NCBI GenBank assembly: GCA_037126765.1
Contig: JBBCBC010000012.1
Span: 7,750,001 to 7,814,000 of the forward strand
DNA: 64,000 nt
Direction: 5' to 3'
Origin: Stenogyne calaminthoides
Taxonomy: Eukaryota; Streptophyta; Magnoliopsida; Lamiales; Lamiaceae
Part shown: one piece after another, positions 44,200 to 55,762 of the stretch
Layout of the letters: every line of letters begins with the position of its first letter
Position numbering within the stretch: the first letter of the stretch is position 1
Made by a program: the position numbers and the translations under genes
The notes under the pieces: generated by a model
Told to the model about the DNA's origin: nothing
What the model saw: the letters and a program-made list of their open reading frames with translations, nothing else
Database searches by the model: none

Positions 44200-45527
44200 T
44201 GACTTGGTCATGAAATGCTAAGTTCTTAACTAGAAGTTACCCCACAAGAGTATGGGATCACTGTAGCAAGGGTAAGTATTTGGACCAAGTAGTATCGAAC
44301 CCGAAGGAAGTTTCGTTTGCGTGTAAATCCCTGGAAATGTATGCTTCGTAACTAATATGGATGCAATTTGAGAATTCTATTTTAAAACTATTGAATCAAC
44401 GAGAGTAAGCAGATAACAACTATGATTCTAATTTCAGACGAAGTGCAAATATTGGAGAATGTTGCTTTGGACAGGAATCCCTACGTATACTCTTGGAATT
44501 AGTTTGGCAACGAGGACTATCGTGGTGTACAAAGGAGTAATCCTAAGTGAACTGAAACTAGGCAATCTACTCCCCTAGTCCCGCACTAAATAAGGTATAG
44601 CAAAAGCTCAGTTTTTTATCCCCGTTTACTCAACTAATACCCTCTTTACCTCACTGACCAAATAACCAAGTTATTGAAGTTGTGCTTAATTACTATAGCC
44701 CTTATTCAAGTTGGGTGATTCGGTCGTCCTCCCTAACTGAACCAGTATATTACCAACCCCTTTACAAACCCTCTCCTCAAGCCTATTTGTTGGAAAAGAG
44801 TGATTCGGTCGTCTTCTCTCTAACAACTTTTGTACTCAATTCAATGGTTTTTATTGGATTGGTTATTCAAATTAGCAAATTAAGAAGATTATCCAATTTA
44901 CACCTCGAATCACCCTAATCGCCTAACCAATTCACTATTTCTACGCGATCATCCTATCCAAAGCAATCAAAAGTTTAACCTACCATCTTGATCGTCAAAT
45001 CATAAATAACCAATTTAATAATAGAACTCATTAGGTAAGAATGTATAAATCAAATCAACAATGATTAATCAATTGAATTCAAATAGCAAAACTAGTATTG
45101 AATGAAATAATAAAACAAACCCTAAAATTTTTCTTCAAGAATAAGAAAATTTAGAAATTCTCCAAGAATTCATTCAGGAAACTGAAATAAAACCAGTAAA
45201 TTTGATAACCGGATCGTGTTTCTCGTGGTGGAATTTATCTCCTTCTTCTCAGAACCCTAAAATGCTTTTCCTCTTTCTTTTCTCTTTCTTTTCTCTATCT
45301 AATTTCGTCTCCCCCTCTCTTTTTCCCGTCTAACCTTATATATTCCTCTTCTCAGACCGCTCGAGCACGGCACATGGTCGAGCAGTTCTGCTCGACCTCA
45401 CTCGGTCGAGCGCTTCTTGATTGCTGGAATTGATTTCACTCGAGCTACACTCATTGGTCAAGCGGTTTCTCTCGACTACACTTGATCGAGCGCTTCCTCA
45501 TGCCTGTATTTCCACCTGCTCGACCGC
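44200..45527 (-). mobile_element. Athila-like 5' LTR, truncated
   Basis: Minus-strand LTR ending AAGTCA at 44200. Its start (TGATTAG..., known from 25365) is missing because E3 begins at 45528. Minus-strand TATATAAGG near 45335-45346, with GCTCGACC/GGTCGAGC palindromes upstream (for example 45390-45411). Short frames inside it are not conserved. Confidence 0.8.
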
Positions 45528-47318
45528 TGTTGGGAGATGAATTTAGTAAAGATTTTGATTAGATCCCAAAACCCCTGAGTATGACATGTATCAGGACATC
45601 TTGATAGAATAGAATCAGGATCAGGTTTCAATAGATGTTAGGGATCAGGATTATCTGCACCATGTATAGTCAGCAGATATAGATCAGAATTTTAGTATAC
45701 TGAAGACCCAGAAGACCTGATCAGGAATACATATCAGAAGAACTGATCAGATGAACCAGATTAGAAGACTCTGAAGTCTCAGAGGTATCTTGAAGATTGA
45801 AAGTATCCTGAAAACCCGAAGATCCTGAAAACTGTTTGTGTACTGATCAAAAGGATCCTGAACAAGCTATTTTTATGAAAATAGTGTTATGTTCATTCCT
45901 AGTAAAAACAAACAGAATGTTAGACATTTGTGGACATTAAGGAACATATCAGATCAAGAACAAAGAGCCGTTTGTTTGTCTCTGCTCAAACAAAGATTTC
46001 AACCAATGAGGAGGCAACAACATTGTACTGTACTGACACAGAAAAGGACATCTCTCTGAAAAATGTCAGGTCTAATATCTTCCAGTTCACAGAAATTGGT
46101 GATTGGCTACTTGGCTGCATAGTTCCTAAAACATGCAAGGGAGTGTTCAAACCCTAAAAATAGTCGTTCATCAATAACCAGAAGAGGAAACCCTTGATGC
46201 TATCTCTTCCAACGGATAGTTTTTCAAGAGTAACCTTTGGAGATGTTGCCTATAAATACCAGTGACCTTCTACATTGAAAGGTTACGGGAAATTTCAAGC
46301 AACTCAAAGAGCTCATTCGTATTCTTGCAAATTGAAGCACTCGAAAAACCTAGAATTTCCCAAGTATTTCACATTGGAGAGAGCTCATTCACTAAGCCTA
46401 GATTGATAGAAATATTCAAAGCTTAGTAGAGATATCCTAGCCTTTGCGTTTGTTCTTATTGTAAAGGATATCTCACCCTAGTTGGAAACCAACTCAAACC
46501 CAAACCCTTTGTTAAGGTAATTTGAGTGTGTGTGTTTTGTTGGTGAGTTAGAGTTGTAAAGAGTGAGTAAGCTGCAGTGAGTCAGCCAGAAAACTCTAGA
46601 GAAGAAGTTAGTAAGCTACTTGTGGTAGTCTTAACACTTGTGTGTGTTTGAGTTAGTAAGCTGCAGTGAGTCAGCCAGAAAACTCAAGGTAGAAAAGTGA
46701 GTAAGCTACAGTGAGTTAGCTTGAAAGCTTTAGGAAGTGGTTAAGGAATTTCTCTGAAGATCAGAGAGAGTGGACGTAGGAGCTTGAGTCTCTGAACCAC
46801 TATAATTGTTGTGTTGTTAGCTTTATGTTCTGCATTATATCTGTTGCACGTTTTTCACTGAAAGCTGATTTTACTAATATTCAGTTGGAATCAATCCACT
46901 GAAGTTAGACCAAATTGGTCACAACCTTAATCACTATTTTATTAAAGGAAGAAGATTTTCAGCAAAGCTAAAACGAGTATAAACTTAGGGCCAACCATTC
47001 CGCACACTTGAGTAGCTAGAACAGATAGTTACCAAACTGAACTAACTCTACTGAGTGTTCAGTAAGATAATTATCTGATCCAAGCTTCTCAGGATCTCTG
47101 ATAAATTAAGGATCAGTTGGGCTAATCTGAAGCTTCTGAAAGCAGCTCAGGATCATTGTCTCAGTAGACTCTGACTCAGGGCGATCCGTGCTTCTCAGGG
47201 CAAAATTATCAGGACAACTTGACCCATCTGACCTCAGCGAAGAAAAAGTTTTAAAAATCACTGAACACGTGTATTCCCCCCCCCATACACGTAAGACTCG
47301 TTAGCACCGGAACCAACA
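45528..47318 (+). mobile_element. E3 5' LTR
   Basis: 1791 bp, TGTTGGGAGATG...AACCAACA. TATAAATA at 46251-46258. Near its 5' end many CAGGATC/GATCCTGA words; at 46562-46735 three imperfect repeats built on GTAAGCTGCAGTGAGTCAGC; a run of nine C near 47276-47284. Related to but clearly distinct from the E1/E2 LTR. Confidence 0.92.
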
Positions 47319-47320
47319 AG

Positions 47321-47332
47321 TGGTATCAGAGC
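47321..47332 (+). promoter_or_regulatory. E3 tRNA-iMet primer binding site
   Basis: TGGTATCAGAGC two bases after the LTR, the classic plant copia primer site for initiator methionine tRNA. Confidence 0.95.
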
Positions 47333-47442
47333 AGTGGTTCATTTTGACCACTTGCTTTGGTAGCCATAGTCTTATTTGCTGAAAGACATTTGTGGTCTAC
47401 TGAATAGATCTACTTGCTGATATCTTACAAGGCTCTGACATC

Positions 47443-49850
47443 ATGCCTTCAAAGAAACTTCCTATGTTCTCTGTTGAGAGTTATGACCTACGGAGACTGA
47501 GAATACAAGCTCATCTGTATTCCAAACACGAAAGAATGTGGAGAGTGGTTTCTGAAGGACCATTCAAATATACTGTTGTGAATCCCATAACCACTGATAC
47601 TGAGAGGAATGATCCCAGAGATGAATTTCCAAAGCCTGATGACCAACTTACTCCTGATGAGAGAAAGTTAGTCAATCTGAACTACATTGCTAAAGATACA
47701 CTGTATAACACTATTTATGATGGTGTTATGGGGGTGATCTCTCATTGTGAAACTGCAAAGGAAATATGGGACACACTTGCTGTTATGTGTCAAGGCACAT
47801 ATCATATTAAAGAAAACAAACTTTATGTTGCTATTGGAAAGTTTGATAGCTTTGAAATGGAAGATGGTGAATCCATTGACAAACTTGAAGTCAGATTCAC
47901 TAGCATTATGAATGATCTGAATGCTCTTGGGAAAAGATACCCAAAGAGAGAAGTGGCACTGAAAATTCTTAGAGGATTATCTAAGAAATGGGATATACAT
48001 GCTGTGGTGATTGAAAACACCAAAATATTGATTTCATGCCATACCAACAAGTTTTCTCTGAACTGAAAGCGTATAAGTTTGTGATTGACAAGAAAACTAA
48101 GAAATCTAACAGCAAAGATGATTCTTCATCTAGCAAAAATGTGGCTTTCAGAGCCAAAGAGAAATCCTGTAAATCTAGAGAGTCTGAGAACTCAATTGCC
48201 AAAAATCAGGATGAGCAGGAGGATAAGCTAATACTGATGGCAAGGAGGTTTAAAAAGACTTAATAACAGATATGGAAAATATAAGAAATATTACAGGAAT
48301 CACAGGTACAAAAACAGGAATAACTCAGAAGCTGAGGACAGATCCACTGAGAAAGGAAAGGACCACAAAGCTGAAGGATCCTCATCAAAAAAGAAGGACT
48401 CCAAGACCAAGGAGGAGAGTGATCAGGATGATGATGCCAACAGATTCTATAACTGTCAGAAGAAAGATCACTTTCAATATGACTGTCCTGAGTTAAGTGC
48501 TAAAGAAAGAAAGGAGAGACAAGCCAAGAGAGACAGAAAGATCTCCAGCAAGAAAGCTATGATTGCAGAAGAGGAAGAACACTCTGAAGAAGGTTCTAGT
48601 TCCTCAGATGAGATTTTCTCAGATAGTGACAGTGATGATGTCTGTCTTGTGGCTGTGGAGGAGGTAAATTCTTCTATCTCTGTTGTTGCTCCTACACAAG
48701 CACCTGAGTTATCAAGTTCAACTTTAACCAGTAACTTTGACCTGATGGATTCTTTTGAGAATCTTATGAAGGACTATTCTGTTACAAGAACTGCTCATAG
48801 AAACTCAAGAGCAGAACAAGGAACTGACTGCTGAGAATCTAAAGTGGAAAGACTCTAATAATGCTGAGATCACTTCTCAATTGATGGGAACTACTGATGA
48901 ACTGGATGTTCTTAAAGTACAACTCTCAGAGAAAGAGAAAGTGAAAGAGATCCTGAATGGAAAAATAAAGAAATCCACTGAGGAGATTCAGCTTATCAGA
49001 ACTGAGTTCAATGACCTCTTTGAGAAGCATGAAACTCTAAAGAAATGTGAGGATAGTATCGCAGAGAAAGTTAGATCTATTGAATTATGCATCTAAATAA
49101 TAGATGAAATTCAGAGTTATCAAAAACCTGCAACTATAAAGGTTGGATTGGGATATAATCCAGGGGGAACCTCACAAGGTCTTTTGAATGCTGCTTCTAG
49201 TAGCACCAAGACTTTCTTTGTTAAACCAGTTGCATCTAATCTTCTTACTGAAGAAAAACCCAGGGTTTTAGACAAGGGTAAAGGACATATGGTTTCAGAA
49301 AAACTGAAGTTTTAGGGAAGAAAGCCCAAACCTCAGGAAAAGGCTAGAAAACTCAACACTTTCGAGAAATTTTCGAGCCAAGATTTCAAAGCCTCGTGCT
49401 AAGAATACCAACCTCAAGAGATCTGCAGACTGAACCATCGAGGAATTTTTTAAGAGAAACACTCAACAGAGATATTCTCAACTGAAAAGACCAAGTCCTC
49501 AGATTACTGAAAGACCACAATTTCAGTACAGGCAACCTAAACCCCTCTTGCCTAAGGATAAAGGTTTCCTAAACCAAAGTCAACAGAGACAGAGACCAGC
49601 TGCACCAAGGCCAAAGCATTGGAACAAGGGGCCTGAACCCAAGAAGAATTCAAAGGCTCATGTTCATGCTAAGGCTGGCACTCATACACAGGGTACTGCC
49701 AAGGCACCAAGGGTGGTGAATGTGTATGTAGATGTTTATGGGAGACAAATCAGCCACTCTCAAGTAATTAGAGTTGTCAGGCAAATTTGGGTTCCAAAAG
49801 GTACAGCTAACCTGGTAGGACCCTACACCAAATGGGTACCTAAGAACTGA
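47443..49850 (+). pseudogene. E3 gag and gag-protease linker
   Basis: Starts MPSKKLPMFSVESYDLRRL, a UBN2-type copia capsid; 207 codons to a frameshift near 48028 (one base lost compared with the inverted copy at 59319-60504), then on in the next frame (MPYQQVFSELKAYKFVIDKK). Zinc knuckle near 48450: FYNCQKKDHFQYDC, where the first Cys is Phe. Acidic linker EEEEHSEEGSSSSDEIF at about 48565, coiled-coil-like stretch 48881-49096, then a basic linker (49548-49850) ending GPYTKWVPKN before TGA. A dead gag; role would be particle assembly and RNA packaging. Confidence 0.85.
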
Positions 49851-49862
49851 TCTGTTTTACAG

Positions 49863-51085
49863 GTGAAGGAAAAGGGCACTGAGCTGAATGAAGACAACAT
49901 AGCCCTGATGAGTGGAAATGAATTGGCTCTCATTTGTATGGTATCCGGACAAAGGATGTTCAAGACATATGACAGATATAAACAATTACTCACTGACTAT
50001 GTTGAGCAGAAAAGCCCTCAGATTACATTTGGAGACAATTCCAAAGGACAGACTGAAGGATATGAAACTCTTGAAGTTGAATTTGTTCATATCCATGTTG
50101 TTTCATATGTGTCTGGTTTAAAGCATAACTTGCTTTCTATCAGTCAATTTTGTGACAAAGGATTCAGTGTTGAGTTCTCAAAGAACTTATGTTATGTGAA
50201 AGACAATGCTTCACAGAAAATTTTACTAACTGGTACTAGAAAAGGAAATGTGTATCTTGTTGACTGGAGTTCAACTCCTAAAGATACATGTTTGGTTGCA
50301 AAAAGTTCAACTGATACCAGTTGGTTGTGGCACAAAAGGCTGAATCACTTAAACTTCAAAACCCTGAACAAACTTGCAAGATTAGCACTTGTGAGGGGGT
50401 TACCAAATGAAGTGTTCAGTAAAGATCATGTATGTGATGCCTGTCAGAAAGGAAAGCAAATCAGAGCATCTTTCAAAAGCAAAGTAGATGTTTTTACTGA
50501 CAGAATACTACAACTGTTACATATGGATCTTTTTGGTTCAGTAACACCTGTGAGCACTAATGACAGGAAATATACACTTGTGGTAGTTGATGACTACTCT
50601 AGATACACATGGGTCATATTCTTACTCAGTAAGAAGGAGACTCAGATAAAACTGCATGAATTATCAAAAAGACTCAAGATGAAAAAGAATCTGAGTGTGG
50701 TCAAAATCGATCGATAAAAGGCAATCGAATTTATCAACCATATTATATCCGATTATTGTGCAAAGAAATGGAATAGCTCATGAAACATCGGTGCAAGGAC
50801 CCCACAAATGTAATGGTGTTCTTGAAAAGAAGAAATAGGACTCGAAAGAAGTCAAGAAGAACCATGATTGTTTGGTTTATATTCCTAAGAGATTTTGGGC
50901 TGAAGCTATCAACACTGCATGCTACTCTCAGAATAGATCCATGCTGACCAAGAATCAAGGAAAAACTCCATATGAGTTGTGGAATGAAAGGAAGCCTCTT
51001 GTTTCTTTCTTTCATGTGTTTGGTTGCAAGTGTTTCATACACAATAATGGTAAAGATCAGTTGAAAACTTTTGATAGCAAAGCTG
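49863..51085 (+). pseudogene. E3 protease and integrase, 5' part
   Basis: Protease box near 49935-49975 read as WYPDKGCSRHM, where DSG is DKG, so the catalytic triplet is damaged; local double frameshift. GAG-pre-integrase with zinc ligands (WLWHKRLNHLNF, CDACQKGKQ). Integrase core: Asp in LLHMDLFGSVTP; the second Asp and the Glu region (50700-50870) are scrambled by indels and a stop. Downstream FWAEAINTACYSQNR and YELWNERKP are clear. The frame is cut at 51086 by a solo LTR and resumes at 52933. Confidence 0.85.
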
Positions 51086-52927
51086 TGTTGGGGAATAAGT
51101 TGCACATATTTATTCGGGGTGAATATTTAAATACAAATTTAATTCTTATAATTATTACTAGCATGAATTAATCCTATATTAATTCAAATAATAATCCAAC
51201 AACAAATCATGCATTTAATTAATTCACGTAAATCCTACGCATGCGGAATTCTACGAGTTTACGTGAAACGTACCTCTTGGGATGGCTGTGATTTGGCTGA
51301 TTAGACTAACCAAAAGAACTTCCCAGGTATTCCCTTAATCCTTGTTCGACTATCCGGTGGTAGGACACTTGTGAACAATTAACAAAAGGAAAATAAATTA
51401 TGTTGCACCACCTTTGTGGATTTACTAATTTTTCCAGCACATGGAATTGTACTTGGGAATGAAAGAATCATCCCCTATTTATAAAGCACAAGTGGTCGAA
51501 AATTGTGGCCAAAATAATGTGGAAAAATCTTTTCTTGATCTCCAAGAAATCTTGAATATATCTCCTATATTCTTTTTCCCATAATTATAATATTCCACAA
51601 AATCCCACTTACTCTTTGTTATGGGATATTTTCGAAAATAATGAGTCAAGATTCCAAGATTTGGATCTTCTTGAATTTATGAGATATTCTTGTATTTCAA
51701 GAAATACATATCTTCCATAATATCTTTTCAAGAAAATCAAGAAAATCTTTCTTGCCCTTTATCTTTCAAAAATTTCGAAATTTCTATTATGAATAACCAA
51801 GTGGGAGATTTCTTGAATTTAATGAGATAATCTTGTATTCCAAGAATACATATCTTCATTCCATAACAAAATTCAAAGAAAATCTTTCTCCCCTCTTATC
51901 CATAATTTTTGAAAATAATTAGGAAAAATAAGCAACAATATTTATTTTATTTTAAACACCTTTTTCAGTTATTGGACTATATGTTGGGCTACTCAGGGGG
52001 CCTTTAGGAGAATTAAGATTGGACCTTCCAATGGATCTTGAATTATCAATATTGAGCCACAATATTATTCAAGCCCATAAATATTAATTAATCCCACTAC
52101 ATAATTAATATTGCACTATCCATCTTAACCCATATTACAGTCAATATGGCTCCCGGTTATTATTTCCCATGTTTAAGATTATTTAGCCCATTAATTAATT
52201 CAAGCCACTGAAATAACTTTCCGTTAATTAATATCTTTTGTCCTTGGTCAAGGAACGATTCAACATTATTATCCATACCGGAAACTAATTCCACTTGCAA
52301 GATTTGGTATGATAAAGCTTATGAACCTCCCAAGGGGGCAAATCAAACAAGCGTACTTGCACACGATTCTTCGTATTAAATCTTAGCAATCACATGTGAC
52401 TAATAATATTGCCCAAGATAAAAAGTATTGAATCTCTCTCTGATTCTCTACCCATGATAAGTCAAAGCAATAGTTACCAATCACACGTGATCCTATTTAA
52501 GGAACGAAGATTAAGAAATAACGAACCACTGAGGTCTAATTCTTCCTTATTCAGTTCTGAAGAATTTGTCCTCCTGTAGGTCCTATTCAGTGCATCAGTC
52601 ATGCACTAGTGTAATCTCTTGATCAAGACAAGCCAATCTGAGCCTTACACTTCAACCTTTCACGATGGGTTGTTCATTTCCATCTAGGTCGTGAATGGCG
52701 TACTTTTAGTTACAAGGGACTGTTAATTTAATCTTTTGTGATCTGGTATCACTAAATTAACTACAATGTAACACGTATGACTTATTGAACAGTTATGCAG
52801 TAAATATATGTAACATTAGATAATATTTAAAGCATCAGTAATAAACAATTTATTTCAGTAAATAAGTCCAAAATTCAGTTCTGATTATACAAAAGTAAAA
52901 AGCATACTTTCCAGTATAATCCCAACA
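51086..52927 (-). mobile_element. Solo LTR of the CATTT copia family in E3 pol
   Basis: 1842 bp, TGTTGGGG...CCCAACA, same family and orientation as 27831-29681 and 35095-36947. Flanked by a 5-bp target duplication AGCTG (51081-51085 and 52928-52932). No internal sequence remains, so it is the product of LTR-LTR recombination. Confidence 0.96.
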
Positions 52928-55157
52928 AGCTGATGAAGGGATATTGTTAGGATATTCTGAAGTCAGTAAAGCCTTCAGAGTTTACAACTGTAGGACTCTT
53001 ATTGTGGAAGAAACACCTCATGTTGTTTTTGATGAATCTACTTGTGTTCAGAAGAAACAGAAACATGACTCAGGAGAACTGACCAAGAGAATCACCAGAC
53101 TTAGCCTGAAAAAGATTGATAAAACATCCTCTGAACCTGAAAAGAAGAAGTCAGTCACTTTATATGAATGGAGTGAATCAGACTCAGACAAAGAAATTCA
53201 GGATGGAAAAACTCAGGATGGTGAGACTCAGGATAGAAATTCTCCATTGAAGGAAAGCCAACACACTGAAGCTGACCAATCTGAACATACACCAGTTCAG
53301 ACTCAGGTATGTAATGCCAATGAAGATGTGGTCACAGCTGAGGCAAACTCTGAATCTATCAATCAAGGGGGAACAAATGTCTCTGACAATATTCTGAATT
53401 GAATTTCCCCTGAGGAAGATGATTCCCTTTCTCCTTTTCTGTTGTTCCTTGAATTTGATGAATTGCCTGAACCTAACATTTCTGATGTTGAGGATACTAC
53501 TGAAGGGGGAACATCCAGGAGAAAATGGTTGGATAGTCATCCTACAAGTCAGATTGTGGGTGATCTATCAGAAGGTGTCAAAACAAGAAGGTTCCATGGA
53601 GAAAGTGCTTTGTTCTGTTGCTTCCTATCTGAAAAGGAACCAACTGAGATTGAAGAAGCTCTTCAAGATTCAAACTGGATTGTTGCTATGCAAGAAGAGT
53701 TGAATCAGTTCACAAGGAATGAAGTTTGGGAACTAGTGGACAGACCCCAGATACACAATGTGATTGGAACTAAGTGGGTGTTCAAGAATAAGAGAGATGA
53801 GAACAACAACATTGTAAGAAACAAGGCAAGGCTAGTTGCACAAGGTTATTCCCAAGAAGAAGGCTTGGACTATGAAGAAACCTTTGCACCTGTTGCAAGA
53901 CTAGAAGCCATCAGATTGTTTCTTGCATATGCTGCCCATATGAAATTCACAGTCTATCAGATGGATGTGAAAAGTGCATTTCTGAATGGTGTGCTTAAAG
54001 AAGAGGTTTATGTGGAACAACCTCCTGGTTTCAGACAGAATGACCAAGTTTACAGGCTCAGGAAAGCCTTGTATGGTCTTAAGCAAGCACCGAGAGCATG
54101 ATATGATACCCTTTCTCAATTTCTTACTGACCATGGTTTTATCAAAGGAACTGTTGATAGGACTTTGTTCAGGATAGAAGATGGGAAGGATATCTTACTT
54201 GTTCAGGTTTGTGTGGATGACATCATATTTGGATCTCCAAATCATCAGTTGTGTGAGAAGTTCTCTACTCTGATGAAAGGAAAGTTTGAGATGTCTATGA
54301 TGGGGGAGATGAATTTCTTTCTTGGACTTCAGGTGAAACAAACTAAGGAAGGAATATTCATCAACCAAACAAAATACACCAGAGATCTGATTGCTAAGTA
54401 TGGTGTACAGAATTGCAATGCAGTTAGAATTCCCATGAATACTAACTACAAGATGGATCCTGATTCTGAAGGCAAATCAGTAAATCACACTAATTATAGA
54501 GGGATCATTGGATCATTTCTATATCTCACTGCAAGTAGGCCGGATATAACATTTGTTGTTGGGATATGTGCAAGATACCAAGCTAATCCTAAGGCTAGTC
54601 ACATGGAGGTTGCCAAGAAGATTCTGAAATATCTGAAAGGCACTGTGAATAGAGGATTATGGTATCCAGCTGATGATAACCTTGAATTAACTGGTTATTC
54701 AGATGTTGATTATGGAGGATGTAGAATTGATAGGAAGTCTACCACAGGAACTTGTCAATTTCTTGGAAGTAAACTGATATCATGGTTTTCAAAGAAACAG
54801 ACCTCAGTAGCAACCAGTACTACTGAAGCTGAATACATGACTGCAGGAAGCTGTTGTGCACAGATTCTTTGACTCGGACAACAATTGAGGGATTATAAGA
54901 TTATAACCAATGAAGTACCTATATTTTGTGATAATAATAGTGCAATTGCTATTACACAAAATCCAGTATTACACACCAGATGTAAGCATGTTGATATCAG
55001 ACATCATTTCATTAGAGATCATGTTGAGAAAAAGGACACCAGAATGGAGAAAATTCATACTGATAAACAGAGAGTTGATATCTTGACTAAACCTTTGGTT
55101 GAATCAAGATTTCAGGAACTATTAGTAGAATTAGGGATGTTGGATCCAGGTGAATGA
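52928..55157 (+). pseudogene. E3 integrase end, RT and RNase H
   Basis: One frame of about 740 codons with three TGA codons (53400-53402, 54099-54101 region, 54870-54872) and no frameshift. Begins DEGILLGYSEVSKAFRVYN, the integrase C-terminal copia motif. RT: IGTKWVFKNKRDE, RLVAQGYSQEEGLDYEETFA, MDVKSAFLNG, YGLKQAPRA; the YVDD box reads CVDD. RNase H: GYSDVDYGGC, TTEAEYMTAG, FCDNNSAIAI, VDIRHHFIRDHV. At least two of the stops replace a conserved Trp (TGG to TGA). Inactive but well preserved. Confidence 0.9.
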
Positions 55158-55762
55158 ATTTCACTGAAGGGAGAAGTCCTTCAGGTGCATGTAGTTATTC
55201 AGGGGGAATAACTCGGGACAAAATTTTCTCAGGATGGAAACTGAGACTCAGGACAAAATTTTGTCAAGATCAATACTCAGTAAGGTTTATGTATTCAAAT
55301 AAACCTGAAGTTATATTGATACATGCATTAAATTCAGTAGCATTTATTATGCAAAGGATTACTCAATAATCATTTGGCATAAATGACCAAAGACCTGAAC
55401 TTTTAAAGCGGGAATGTTTTGACTTGAAAAGACGAACAGTCGCCTCGATTTTCGAGAATCGTCCATTTGTTAACCTATAAACTGCTACTTGCCTATTGTC
55501 CAGAAAATTAGCCAAATATAGCCATACTCTCAAAATTCTCCTCAAAATCTGGTTAAATCTCAACCATTCATCATATTTTTGAGATTTAATCACAGACGTT
55601 GATCTTTATTTCAGTGATCATATATAAGTCAAGATTTAAGACTTCAATCATTTATTTCTCACATTTAAACGATCAAAATTCCCAAAACCCTTAAACCTTC
55701 AAATCTTCAAATCTTCAAAATTCCAAACCCTCAAATACTCTACCCAGAAAAGCATCTTGAAA
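55158..55762 (+). other. E3 spacer between pol and post-pol ORF
   Basis: About 600 bp noncoding. Unlike E1 and E2 it has no solo-LTR-like insert and no clear donor/acceptor pair before the next start codon. Contains AAATCTTCAAATCTTCAAA repeats just before the ATG. Confidence 0.6.

Larger units (their letters stand above)
24874..45527 (-). mobile_element. Athila-like Ty3/gypsy element (nested, rearranged ends)
   Basis: Minus-strand order from the right: truncated 5' LTR (44200-45527), tRNA-Asp-type primer site, gag, protease, RT, RNase H, integrase, spacer with promoter and intron, ATHILA-type env-like ORF, 3' noncoding region, polypurine tract, and a rearranged 3' LTR start. The ATHILA ORF and the DLGAS protease identify the lineage. 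The 9.1-kb copia element at 27831-36947 interrupts it. Coding regions carry stops and frameshifts, so the copy is dead. Confidence 0.88.

Noticed and set aside
47276..47284. C9 homopolymer near the E3 LTR end
   Set aside because: The inverted copy has G7 at the same place; simple slippage or read error.
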